Positions 46,186-56,426 of a stretch of DNA of 64,000 bases are shown in pieces. Under the pieces are notes generated by a model that saw nothing but the letters and a program-made list of their open reading frames with translations, was not told the origin of the DNA and did no database searches. The stretch is from the NCBI GenBank assembly GCA_010356995.1, contig ML996694.1, forward strand, positions 123,224 to 187,223, given 5' to 3'. Every line of letters starts with the position of its first letter. The first letter of the stretch is position 1. Origin of the DNA: Trichodelitschia bisporula. Its lineage: Eukaryota; Ascomycota; Dothideomycetes; Phaeotrichales; Phaeotrichaceae. Made by a program: the position numbers and the translations under genes.

Positions 46186-46259
46186 TGAGACGTATGATGA
46201 ACTTGCTTTGGTTCCGCCGAGAGCGGCCTCAAGCTCTGAGTCTCAACAGTGGGTTTCTG

Positions 46260-46355
46260 AGAGTAGTGGGCTTCTGGGGACAGTGGGCTTATGTGGGCAG
46301 TGAGCTTCAGGGGGCAGTGGGCTTCTGCGGGCTGGGGGCTTCAGTGGGCAAATAC
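46260..46355 (+). repeat. 17-18-bp minisatellite
   Basis: Five to six units of the form AGTGGGCTTCTGGGGAC lie head to tail with substitutions and small length changes. The same AGTGGGCTT motif occurs at the end of the larger neighbouring repeats. Confidence 0.7.
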
Positions 46356-46447
46356 CTCTAGATCCTCCTCTCCTCCACCTCCTCCACTCCACCTCTTCCT
46401 CCACACTTCACCTTCACCTTCACCACCACCTTCACCACCACCTCAAC

Positions 46448-46566
46448 CTCCTCCTTCTTTGCCAATCCCTTGCCCGCTAGCGGACTTCAAGGGCGTGGGT
46501 GTCGCCTCTCCTCCTCCTTCTTTGCCGATCCCTTAGCCGCTAGCAAACCCCAAGGGCAAGGGCGGA
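46448..46566 (+). repeat. Two-copy repeat, about 65 bp
   Basis: Both copies read CCTCCTCCTTCTTTGCC, ATCCCTT, CCGCTAGC and CAAGGGC in the same order, with few substitutions. Confidence 0.8.
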
Positions 46567-46811
46567 GTGTCGTTTTTTCATCCCCCTCCTCCTCTACTTC
46601 TACTTCTACCAGTGGGATTTTGAGGGCAATGACCAGTCTCCAGGTGTCTCGTACCGCCGGAGTTCTGAGTCCCAAGTGGGCTTGTGAGGGCAAACTCCAG
46701 CATGGGCGGACGGGCGGACTGGACAAGACAATGATGAACGCACTATGCACTCTGACACAGCTTCGGCTAACCTGAGTTTTCTGAGTCTTAACTGGGCTTC
46801 CGAGGGCAACA

Positions 46812-47395
46812 TTTCTCTTCTTTCCAGGCCTCGATAACGGCTCTCCGTTAAGAGGCCTTGAGCTCTTCCTCCAGGCTAACGCTCGGAGGTGGTGGGTGGG
46901 ATGGAAAGGCAATGAAGAGCAATGCTCCGAACGCGGCTTCGGCTAACGTGGACCTCCCAGCTCCAGCTCCGGCGGACACTGGGCTCGGAGTCTCAAGTGA
47001 GCTCGTTTAGCTGGACTTAAGTTGGTTCCCGAAACTTTTCTTTTGACTCCGATCCAGGCTTTGGGGACCCCCTGGGCCTCGTAAGCGAGGTAGGAGTGCT
47101 TTCTCTTCTTGTCTGGGTCTCTTTAACGGCTCTCCGTTAAGAGGCCTTGAGCTCTTCCTCCAAGCTAACGCTCGGAGGCGGTGGGTGGGATTGGTGAGAT
47201 AATGATGAGCAATGCTCCGAACGCGGCTTCGGCTAACGTGGACCTCCCAGCTCCAGCTCCGGCGGACACTGGGCTCGGAGTCTCAAGTGAGCTCGTTTAG
47301 CTGGACTTTAGTTGGCCCCCTTTTTTTTCTTTTCAGTCAACTCCGCATCCAGTGTTTTGGGGGCCGCTTGGACCCTGTAAGCAGGGAGGAGTGGT
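46812..47395 (+). repeat. Two near-identical 289-bp tandem units with structured segments
   Basis: The copies begin near 46812 and 47100 (TAACGG at 46835 and 47124, period 289). They are almost identical over about 190 bp, from TAACGGCTCTCCGTTAAGAG through GCTCCGAACGCGGCTTCGG to GAGCTCGTTTAGCTGGACTT. Each contains an inverted repeat TAACGG-CTCT-CCGTTA and a TAAG-loop hairpin (47077-47090 and 47373-47386) whose stems differ by paired changes. Older, weaker relatives lie at about 46020-46080, 46180-46260, 46620-46800 and 47455-47610. Confidence 0.85.
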
Positions 47396-47974
47396 GGGAG
47401 TCGGGTTGTTCGTTCTGTTTCTTTCTTTTGTTTATTTGGCAGGCGGGTGGGCGTGCGAGACGATGATGATTCTCTTTTCCCTCGATTCCGATGCCGTCTC
47501 TGGACAGCGCTGGCGCGAGGATTGGAGCCTTCGGAGTGCTGATCGGCTGCGGCTGAGATGGGCTTCTGAGGTACTGAGTCTCAACGGTTGTCCTGGGCAG
47601 GGTGTGTGGATGCATTTGGCTGTATGCTTAGTCTTGAATGGAGATTCGGTTCGGGATCGAGCTTACTATTGTGACGTCTTCCACTTGATCATGATTCAAG
47701 TTTATCGTATGTGTTCTCCTTGAGATTCATTCCAGGTTCGCGATATGCCCCACTGTGGCCCTGAAACAGTGACGTCGCTCTTTCCTGTAGAGTTCCGTCG
47801 TGACGGTCGCCGATATCGGTCTCTGTTCCTCGCCGGCAACAGGGTTCGCGATGCCGGAGGGAATCTCTCGACAATCGGAATCTGCCAGCACGGCATCTGT
47901 GATCGATGCGGCAGTCATGAATGTCTGATCAATTCCAGCACCGCATCCATTGCAGGCCGTATACCCATGAAGAT

Positions 47975-48345
47975 GCTGTGAAGATACGATCAGTTCTAAT
48001 CATGGTGAAGAAAGCATGTAATACTCGAATAAATTCTTTGGAAATTGTACGTCCAGGCCTTGTGCCGCGACTGCATCCATTGCCCGTACTGCCTAAAGAT
48101 GCCATCAGTACCAATTCTGCATCATGAAGAAAAGATGTAGTACTTGAATAACTTCTTCCAGCATTGCCCGTCCAGGAATCTGCCCGCATTGAATCCATGA
48201 TTGACCCTTCATCGTGAACATCCCATCAGAGCCAATTGTGTAACCTTGACGTTCCCAACAGCGGTGAAGATGCCACTAGTCCTAACTATAAATTGTAAGC
48301 AAGCAGGTAGGACTTCAACAAGCTTTGTTGTAATTGTACGTCGAT
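47975..48345 (+). repeat. Degenerate tandem repeat, about 115 bp, three to four units
   Basis: Successive units share GAAGATRCCATCAGT, CTAAT/CCAAT, AGAAAGCATGTAATACTCGAATAA or AGATGTAGTACTTGAATAA, and TTGTACGTCCAGG or TTGCCCGTCCAGG. This part is more AT-rich than the rest of the island. Confidence 0.65.
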
Positions 48346-49876
48346 TGTGGAAGTTGTTGAGTCAAAAGTGACAACTTGAGACTACAAACTTGCATTCAAG
48401 TCCAACCAAGAAACCGGGGAGTACAGCATGAGGATCATATTCAAGGAATGCAACTGATGCCATGCTGCAACGTCAGCCTCAAATCTAGGCAAAATTTTAC
48501 CCACCAGTCTACGGATGTAGACATCACCACCACGTCTAAAACTCCGCAAAATTCCGACTCAACCCATCTCAGCACAGCCATCAATCTCCCTTCAGCATCC
48601 ACCTTCCTTCAAACATCTGGCCGTCGTCACAGTCGTCGTGCATGCGCTTCATGTCAAGCAAAATCTCACCCTCGCCAGCCCCACGCAGTTTCCCCCAGTG
48701 CGGAGCCTCCCGCGCAGACGCGCGCGCCGCCCATGCGTGTCACAGCCGCGAGCCAGTTACATGCGGCGCACTTGCCGCCGGCGAATTTGAAGCGCGGCGG
48801 CCGTGATTGGTACCAAGGCTACGTGTGGGGGGGATCGAGGCGCGGTCGGAGCTGTGGCGAGTGCGTGGTGTGGCACACCAGTGGCGGGCCTGTGGCGGGT
48901 GGGGATTGAGATGAAGGCGGGATTATGGGGGTGCGACGACCGGGGTGAGGCGGTGGAGATGGGATTGTGCGCGAGGCCGGTGCGATTGCGGTGGAGGCGC
49001 AGCGAAGATAAGATGTTCTTGCTGTGGCGAATTGGTGTGAGATAGGAGGGGACGAGACGAGATGGGATGGAGATGGGAATGAAGCTTTACGTCGCTGTCG
49101 ACGTTGTGAAGCGCGGCAACGAAGTTCATTGCGTTGGCTACGCCGCTTCGCGGATTCCCGAAGTGGTCTAGCTCCCGCTCAGCGCTAAACCGATAGGAGC
49201 AACGCGGCTACGCCCAGACTTGCCGCTCCAGCCAACAACTGATCTGTGCTTCGACCCGCCCATCAGTCCCATGTCCTGTCCGCCCAGTGCTCATTGCCCA
49301 AGCCCACTCTCCCACTGCACAAGTGCACCACTCACATCCGCCCCCCCCCCCCCCCCCCCAGCAACCCCTTCTCCACCAAGACACCATCCAACAGCACCGA
49401 CTCTCTCTCTCTCTCATCTCCCTTCCCATCACCACACTCCACGCTCTCCACCCTCATCCACCCCCCAACGCAATAAATACAACTCGCACTCCCTCCACAT
49501 TCACCCTGGCAACAAACAAGTCGATCTTGCACAGACTTTATTACACCTGCGCACCAGCAGAAAGCGCTCATTCGGTCAGTCCTAGGCGCGCGAGCCTCAT
49601 TTCGCTTCTCACTACCCGCAACCCCAAATCTCACCTTCCTCAACCACCACCTTGCTGCCCCCCTCTTCCCATCAACACCTACAGCACGCTGCACACAAGC
49701 ATCAATCACCTTTACGAGCATCAAAGGCTCGCTCTCCTGCTGCACAATTTCTCGAAGTTGGTCGGTGCAAACGTCCGTTCCACCCCAGCGGTCGGTCGGC
49801 CGGCCTCCGACGCGAAACAACACTCCGCGCGACAACACCTCAAGTCTCCTCATTTCGCGCATCTCTTCGGCCCCGC

Positions 49877-51581
49877 ATGAGCGCTGCAGCCGTCCAAGTG
49901 CAGCCTGCTCTTGCTCCCTCTATCACTGCAGAAGACGTCAACGGTTCTCCGTCGCGAGGTTTGTCTTTGCGACACCGAGGACGCGCATTGCTGACCTTTT
50001 TCGCTCCAACAGTTTCCAACGCGGACCAGTCCCGGTCTCGCAAAAAGCGCTCCCTCGACGCGCTCCCCGTCCCCGCCCCAATGGCGAACGACGAGCCGCC
50101 GTCGGCTGCGACCGGCCTCAGCGGCGATACTGCCAAGGATACGGAAAGCGTCCGCAACGGATCTCGCAGCTCGAAGCGCAGCCTCATGGGCAAGCGCAAG
50201 GACCGCTCTCGTGCGAGTTCGAAGCGCTCCCTCAAGCAGACTGTGCTCTCGGAGAAGCAGCCGACCGAGGCGACACCTGACAGTGGATCTCCGCGCACCC
50301 TCACAAATCGTTCTCATAAGAAGGTTCCCAAGTTCTTTGCTTTTCTCTGCTGCGGCGCTAAGGAAGACGACGAGGACCTTGAGCAGACAGAGCTTAAGCC
50401 TGTGAAACAAGTCGCCGAGCGCACATCTCTTCCGTCAGCGACGCAGAAGGCGGATCCTACTGCCGAGAGCAGCACTGCCGATTCTAAGGAGCCATTTGAG
50501 GACAAGGCGGCTGGAGAGTCATATCAGCCCACCCTCACAACTACCACCAAGTCCGAGCCGGATCATCATGTCGTACAGGGCGACGCCGCATCCGATAAGG
50601 CGCAGCAATCGGAGACGCGCAATCGGTCCCATTCCACCCGTGAAAAGCCAGACGTACAGACAGTGATGGATAGCAGCGAGCACCTTAATGCTCCTCAAAT
50701 CGCCATCGAAGCGCCGACACCTGTGTCGTCACCCGAAGAGCAACTCATCCACGACCGCACCCGGGAGCAGGAGGAGCGCGATACGGATATCGAGATGACG
50801 GACTCGGGTCAAACTGTTCCCATTGCCGCCAACGAAGTCCAGTCGGCCGATGATGCCGGTGGCCAGAGCCCGCCGGAGAATGCTCCGATCAAAGTCGACC
50901 TCCCGCCGCCTCCTCCTCTTGCCGATCGCCAGGCTCAGGTACAGCAGCCCAAAGCGCCGGAGACGGCACCCGAGCCTCAGAAGTGGTTGCTGCCCGGTAT
51001 TCGTCCTGAACATTCGGGACGGAAAACGCTTGTGCTGGATCTCGATGAGACTCTTGTGCACAGCAGCTTCAAGATCTTACATCAAGCCGACTTTACCATT
51101 CCTGTCGAGATTGAAGGCCAGTACCACAACGTGTATGTCATCAAACGGCCCGGCGTGGATACCTTCTTGAAGCGCATGGGGGAGATTTACGAGGTTGTTG
51201 TGTTTACGGCATCGGTGTCCAAGTATGGCGATCCGCTGCTGGACCAACTCGACATCCACAACGTGGTGCATCACCGCTTGTTCCGGGAGAGCTGCTACAA
51301 TCATCAGGGCAATTATGTCAAGGCATGTTTACCGTCTGCTTATCAAACCGTATCTAACACCTCCGCAGGACCTTTCACAGATGGGACGCGACTTAAAGGA
51401 CACGATAATCATCGACAACTCGCCAACATCGTACATTTTCCACCCGCAGCACGCAGTGCCGATCAGCAGCTGGTTCTCAGACGCACACGACAACGAGCTA
51501 CTCGACCTGATCCCCGTGCTGGAAGACCTGGCCGGCCCGCAGGTGCGGGACGTGAGCCTGGTGCTGGATGTTTCGCTGTAA
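49877..51581 (+). CDS. Psr1/2-type CTD-like phosphatase (HAD family)
   Basis: Psr1/Psr2 are plasma-membrane phosphatases of the FCP1/SCP fold that regulate the general stress factor Msn2 and sodium tolerance in yeast. The model has three exons (49877-49958, 50013-51322, 51369-51581) and 534 residues. A long disordered N-terminal region holds basic KRS-K repeats and the segment [15 protein letters not shown]; the cysteine pair resembles the palmitoylated cysteines near the Psr1 N-terminus. The catalytic domain begins [20 protein letters not shown] (the DxDxT motif), then [60 protein letters not shown] and [20 protein letters not shown]. The first intron (54 nt) is optional by frame. The second appears to be GC-AG, since only that splice restores the conserved NYVKDLSQ junction. 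Confidence 0.9.
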
Positions 51582-52482
51582 GCTCTGGGTTTAGAGAACC
51601 ACCAAAAAATGATCCCGTTCCTTTTATCTATTGTTCCCAACCATTCTCTCTCAGGGAGGGAGGGGCGCGTGTCCGGGGGAGTAGATTGTATTGTCTAATC
51701 GTTTGTTTTATTCGGGCGTGTTTTTTGTGTACAGCGAAAGAAGGGTTTTGGGGCGAGTGCTTCTTTGGGAGGGTCGAGCTGTCAAGCAACGGGTGCGCAT
51801 ATTGGAGCGGTGGTAGTATAAGTGCATATTTTCGTTACCCCCCTTTTTTTTGCACACGCTTGAGCTGGACCCCTGCTTTTGAGCTGTACGTCTGGAGGGG
51901 GGGAGTGGGCTCCGCGGCCCTCAGTTTTGTTGCTGTTAAGATGGCCTTTGCATTTTGGGATGCGGGTTTCGCGCGGGTTTGCCACTTGTATGAGACGCGG
52001 AGCCGGGAGGGAGTGGGGGTGAGAAGCGATGAGGGGTACACATTGTCCCGAGCGGGCGCCTTTTTTTTCTTATCTGGTGGGGAGGAGGGATGCGCCCTTA
52101 TGAGGAGGGTGGTGAGAGGAAGGGAGAAGGAGGCAGAGAGGAAACAATCATGGCATCTTGGCCCGCATCTTTGGTTTTTCGTATGCTTTACGCACACACG
52201 CGCCCTGATCGGGTCCTGCCCTACCTGACTGAACTGACGACATCTCGTATTCACGGCCCGCCATTTGGCATCCTGCCACATCATTAACAAGGCCCAGCTA
52301 ACACCCCAACCAGCCGACAGGTGACATGGCCTCCTGTGGTATCTCGAACTGACTTTTCGAACAACCCTGCGCCCCGCATCTTGGCTGCTTCGCCCCCAGA
52401 TGTCTCCCCACAATTCCCACGCGCGACCGCACCCTCCCCGGCAGGTATCAACGATGTTCAACCGCAGCGGATCGCGGGGGAG
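51582..52482. other. 3' flank of the phosphatase gene
   Basis: About 900 bp. The open frame through this region lacks motifs and the expected amino-acid balance, so I treat it as 3' UTR and spacer. A T-run at 51844-51851 and CT-rich DNA near 52380 are noted. Confidence 0.55.
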
Positions 52483-53532
52483 ATGGCGTACCTCCACGAC
52501 TACCCCCCGATGATGTTAGACTCTATCCTCCGCGGCACGGGCTCGGGGACGACGCGCGGAAGGGGGAGGGTAAGGGTGAATGAGAGGGTTAGGCGGTATG
52601 GCTTTTTAAGGAGTGAGTGGTTTGGGGGCGTGATCAGGCGGTTTGGATGGGGGAGGGACGTGGAAGTGGAAGTCGTGGAAGTCGTCGACGATACGGGAGA
52701 TGCTCGAAGTATGGGAAGCGGGGAAGGTGCGGGAGATATCCCAGCTCTCGACGGACCAGCGGACATCCCTCCTCCCCCACCTAACACGCCTGCGCGGGTG
52801 ACAGACGACGATTACGAGACGGTGCCGCTCGCCCCGCCCCCGACACTACGGCTTATGCCTGCGAGGCTTGCGGTTGCGGTTGGGGAATCGCCGGTCCGCG
52901 CCGCAGAGCGCTCGCCGGCGACGCCGAGGCTGCAGGCTGCGAGACTTGCGGCTGCGGTTGTGGAATCACCGATTCGGAATTCGGAGCGTTCGCCGGGTAC
53001 ACTTGCGAGTTATTTGGCGCAGTGGCGCGAACCGAGCTACACCGACGACGAAGGGTTTGCGGAGGAGCATGAGGAGGGGCGGGGGGAGGAGGGGGATGAG
53101 GAGGTACTTGAGGGGGTAGGTGAAATGAGGCCGTATGAGAGTATGGGCAGGGGTGAGAGGATGATGGGTAGGGGTGAACGACGGTACTGGCGGCAGCGCG
53201 CGCGTGGCGGGCGGTGGTTCGCGAGTCCCCTGGGGGGGATTCGGGAAGAGGCTGGTGAGGGGGGACCGGAGAGGCTTATTAGCGAGGAGGAGGATGGAGG
53301 GGTGTTGGGGTGGTATGAGAGGGGGTATTTGGCACAGCGTGTGGGAGGGGGGAGGACGTTTGCGGGTGTGCTTGGGGGGATTAGTGAAAAAGATGAGGAG
53401 AGGGAGGAAGAGGAGGAGGGGCCGGAGCCGGTGGAGGTGGTGCAGGGGGTGAGGAGGGAGATGAGGTCGGGACGGTATGTGAGTTGGTTGGAGCGGGTTG
53501 CTGAAGATGGGGGGGGGGGGTTAGGGTGCTAA
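52483..53532 (+). CDS. Repeat-containing orphan protein
   Basis: I do not recognise this gene. From the first ATG the frame encodes 349 residues; it is open for another 160 nt upstream, so an upstream exon is possible. The N-terminal 60 residues look folded (AYLHDYPPMMLDSILRG, VRRYGFLRSEWFGGVIRRFG). The middle contains a 26-residue duplication (ARLAVAVGESPVRAAERSP and ARLAAAVVESPIRNSERSP). The last third has a second, longer repeat, GRGERRYWRQRARGGRWFAS with SPLGGIREE, echoed by ERGYLAQRVGGGRTFAGVLG with GGISEKDEE, separated by acidic Glu/Gly-rich linkers. The 3' part of the gene is very G-rich. Composition and internal repeats suggest a fast-evolving disordered protein. Confidence 0.5.
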   Translation: MAYLHDYPPMMLDSILRGTGSGTTRGRGRVRVNERVRRYGFLRSEWFGGVIRRFGWGRDVEVEVVEVVDDTGDARSMGSGEGAGDIPALDGPADIPPPPPNTPARVTDDDYETVPLAPPPTLRLMPARLAVAVGESPVRAAERSPATPRLQAARLAAAVVESPIRNSERSPGTLASYLAQWREPSYTDDEGFAEEHEEGRGEEGDEEVLEGVGEMRPYESMGRGERMMGRGERRYWRQRARGGRWFASPLGGIREEAGEGGPERLISEEEDGGVLGWYERGYLAQRVGGGRTFAGVLGGISEKDEEREEEEEGPEPVEVVQGVRREMRSGRYVSWLERVAEDGGGGLGC

Positions 53533-54159
53533 GGGATGGGGGGGGGGGATGCTGTCTTCACGGCTATCTACGGTACTGCATCATCTGGTGTTTAGGTACG
53601 ACCTTAGAATGCGGTACTTGCTCTGCTGAAGATCGTGTGTTCATGTGGTGATTGTGGTGCCTGGTGTGGTGCCGGGATCGGATTGAGGGTTAGGGGATCG
53701 GATGCGACGATCCGTTGGCAACATCAGTATCACAGGGTCAAATCGAATCCCCGCTGTCGTTCCGGCAAACGATGTAAAGGTATATATTCAGCAAAGCTGT
53801 TCAAATCAACGACTGACTATCCTAGTAGCGTGCGGTATGTATGAACTGCCTAGCAAATAGTACACAGTGCCTCAGGAGTAGACTGGCCTCCATTGGCTCC
53901 AATGGCAATGACCGACATGGCGTCGCGGCTGCTATGAAGTGCCAGTAGCTGCCTGGAGACGACGTGAGAGGAGTATGGTAGGAAGGCCTTCGAGGTCGGC
54001 GGCGAGGTTGAGGATGGGACGGAAGGTGCATTCGGGCACGATGCTCGGATTTCGCGTGCCTTCCATGGCCGACCAGCCGCGCCTTCCCTCCTCAACCACT
54101 CGCGCCTTCCATTGTCGGCAATGGCAGCAAACACCACCCCTCGCACTTGCCAATTCACA
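53533..54159. other. Spacer before the tandem orphan-gene array
   Basis: About 630 bp without a recognised gene. Runs of G at 53540-53550 end the preceding gene region. From about 54060 the sequence begins to resemble the leader of the array genes. Confidence 0.5.
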
Positions 54160-54604
54160 TGTTGAGTCGTCGACCTTCTCCTCCTCTTTCTTTTTTTCTT
54201 CTTCTTCTTTCTCACAACATCCACATTTCTCACCAGCATCACTCAATCGCCATCAACAAACACTTCCCCACTCACCAAGTCATGGTAGAGGTATATATCT
54301 TCGGGGCTATGTACTGTTTCTACTATATCCTCTTCCTCGTGTTTACAACAACCACTTCCCAATCACCATTTTCACTACCGCATTCCGTCTTCAGAATTCC
54401 ATTAGTAGCAGAGTTAACATGTCTCTGTTACGCCCCACCACATTCACGAGGCCTTTCCTTATGGCTCTTTCTGCTCACGTCCGTGGTTATACCTCCGCCA
54501 CTGTCCCTAGCTCTGCTTCTGCTACTGCCTCCTCCCCCGCACTCGCCATCGCATATATACAAGACGACCATTTTGACATGGCCGAGCTCCTGCGGAATAC
54601 ATAG
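54160..54604 (+). pseudogene. 5' fragment of the tandem orphan-gene family
   Basis: A CT-rich leader (TCCTCCTCTTTCTTTTTTTC) leads to AGAGTTAACATGTCTCTG, the conserved start context of the family, and a 61-codon frame (54419-54604) beginning MSLLRPTTFTRPFLMALSAH. Its DNA resembles the start of the next copy (TCTCTGCTGCGTCCCATGCC) but the frame soon loses similarity and ends before a GTAAGTAC donor-like site. I interpret it as a leftover 5' end. Confidence 0.45.
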
Positions 54605-54780
54605 AGGTAAGTACTTTACAAGGCGAATCGGGAACTGTACAGACGGTTTAGGCCTATCACGCCTGCTATAAACAGCGTCATTATATGCCGCTAGTGATGC
54701 TATATACACATCTCCGTACGCCAACACTTCCACTGCCCCAGGCCCTATGCAAAGTTGAAGCAGTAGTAGAGTTAACATAT
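54605..54780 (+). repeat. Linker module, copy 1
   Basis: This segment reappears about 1.82 kb downstream (56427-56600). Shared landmarks are GGTAAGTACT / GGTAAATGCT, GGAACTGTACAGACGGTTTA, the exact 19-mer TATATACACATCTCCGTAC (54701-54719; 56522-56540) and AGAGTTARC before the next start codon. It lies just upstream of each decayed copy, so it may be the family promoter. Confidence 0.75.
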
Positions 54781-54794
54781 CTCTGCTGCGTCCC

Positions 54795-56290
54795 ATGCCC
54801 TTCACAATGCCGTTTATCCTGGCTGCATCGATTCCTGGCCCTGCTTCTCGCTCCACCGCTTCCTCTGCGCCAGAGCAGTAAGTACCTCGTGTAACGCGAC
54901 GTAAACGTAGGCTAATCCGGTTGATTTCACAGGCAGAAACCTTTGTTCGGTGCGAGTGTCATGCGCGCCGCGTTAGGCCTTGCAAAAAAGAAGCGCAGCC
55001 GGAAGCCGAAAGGGGCCAAGGACGACGTTAAGGTTGCGAAGTTCCAGTTTGATGAGAGAATTGCTCAAGAGCTTGAGGCCGCGCCTAGGCGGTAACAAGA
55101 AATATATGGGCCGCTGCATAAAGATCGTTGTGACTGGCACTGCCCCGGTTGTCACGGTCACTGCAAGTGTGCACAAAGCTCTGGATGCAGATGGATGATT
55201 GTAAATATCAGATGCAGAGGAAAGAGAGGAAGAGGATGGCTAAGCCAAACACAACCATGGTGTGGGGGTGTGGGGCTAAGCGAGGCGCTAGCCCGCACTA
55301 GCCACACAGCCACAGCCACAGTGGTGGTGCAAGCGACCCTGACGATCAGTCATGGCCTCAGGCATCCTACCGACCATGAGCCATGACACCGGTGGCTACG
55401 TCTGACAACCAGAAGGGGCATTCGCTCCAGCTGGTTCAACAGACGGCGGGAGAGACTGCTCTGCAGTGGGCCCCGTAAGCGCCGGTGCCGCTTCCGCCAG
55501 CGGAGACACTGGTGCTTGTCGCTTCGCAGAATGAGGCTGATCCGAAAACTAAGTTGACATCGGATACCGTCCCGCTGGGTACGGACGCCATGGCCATCAA
55601 GACCACTTCAAAGCCGGCCAACGAAGGCATTGTTGTGCGTGCGGACAACCCGGTTCTCGGGATAGAGCCACAGGCCCTACAACAGCCTAAGCCCGCTCCT
55701 GACACAAACAGCCCTTCTGCCTTCGACTTCGGCAAGGCAGCCAAGCCTCGGAACCTCCCGCGCTTTGGCCGCAAGATGCTTACACTGACTTGGCGCGTTC
55801 CGCCCGCCCTCCGCTCCGCGACCCGGAAGCTCGACGTTCCTGGGCTCCTTGTGATATTTGAGGGACCCGGTTGCCATATGGAGTGGGGTGATGCGTACGT
55901 GCCTGCCGATATGCACAAGTCTTGTATCGCGTGCAACGCCCCTAAAGAGCAAAACGAGCCACTTCCTCCGTCACCCCCTGAGTCTACGGCGCCTAGTTTG
56001 GAGAGCAAGGCCAGCTTAGAGGAGATTAGTGCTCTAGCTTCTTCTATTATATACAGCGCCGAGCAAGAGCAGGAGGACGAAATGTCGCCGCAGCTTGAGC
56101 CCGTCCCGGTTAAGGAGGCCGATAATCAGCTCCCGCCGGCTCTAGCCCGCCACGTGCTGCGTCCATCCTCACGCCTCGCCCGCGCCGGTCCCTAAATAGG
56201 TCTAAATGTGCCGCAGCCCCCTTCACGCTTTGAGTTTGGGATGCCCGGCTCCGGGTTCGACTTCAAGATTGAGCACCAAGCCGTCTAGCC
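54795..56290 (+). pseudogene. Tandem relative A of the orphan gene (5' small ORF plus decayed 3' body)
   Basis: The copy opens with an intact small coding unit of 81 residues: exons 54795-54877 and 54933-55095 with a good GTAAGT/CACAG intron, giving GLAKKKRSRKPKGAKDD and FQFDERIAQELEAAPRR. The rest corresponds to the 581-residue gene at 58301 but is no longer one frame. It includes RCIKIVVTGTAPVV, a stop after TALQWAP, then 237 open codons from 55485. That body contains AKPRNLPRFGRKMLTLTWRV, RKLDVPGLLVIFEGPGCHME and ADMHKSCIACNAP, and ends at LRPSSRLARAGP; short matches continue to 56290 and beyond. The body is too well preserved in frame to be very old. It may be a pseudogene or two new small genes. 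Confidence 0.65.
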
Positions 56291-56426
56291 TCACCCGATC
56301 CCTGGCTTCGCCGAGTTCAAGGAGTATGAGGAGATCGAAGACGAAGACACTGAGGAAGGAGATTCCAAAGAAGAGGAGGAGGAGCAGTTCAAGGAGGATG
56401 AAGAGTCAAGGGGGGCACGATATAGA

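Larger units (their letters stand above)
42713..49876. other. Seven-kilobase gene-free island of degenerate tandem repeats
   Basis: No gene could be recognised on either strand. From about 43.9 to 48.35 kb the DNA is a mosaic of unrelated repeat families (described separately). The flanks, 42.7-43.9 and 48.4-49.9 kb, are non-repetitive; the last part contains a run of 19 C (49341-49359) and a CT-rich leader of the downstream phosphatase gene. This layout suggests old satellite-like or transposon-derived DNA. Confidence 0.65.

Noticed and set aside
43900-48400. CRISPR-like array or rDNA spacer
   Set aside because: Repeat units are long, diverged and without uniform spacers, the genome is eukaryotic, and no rRNA-like sequence was found.
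49341-49359. Run of 19 C as a possible regulatory tract
   Set aside because: Homopolymers of this length are also a common assembly artefact; no function can be claimed.
51582-52228. Read-through extension of the phosphatase frame
   Set aside because: It arises only by not removing the second intron; the spliced form ends in the conserved phosphatase C-terminus at 51581.
53690-53790. Possible tRNA suggested by GGGTCAAATCGAATCCCC
   Set aside because: No acceptable box A, no matching acceptor stem and the T-loop is not canonical.
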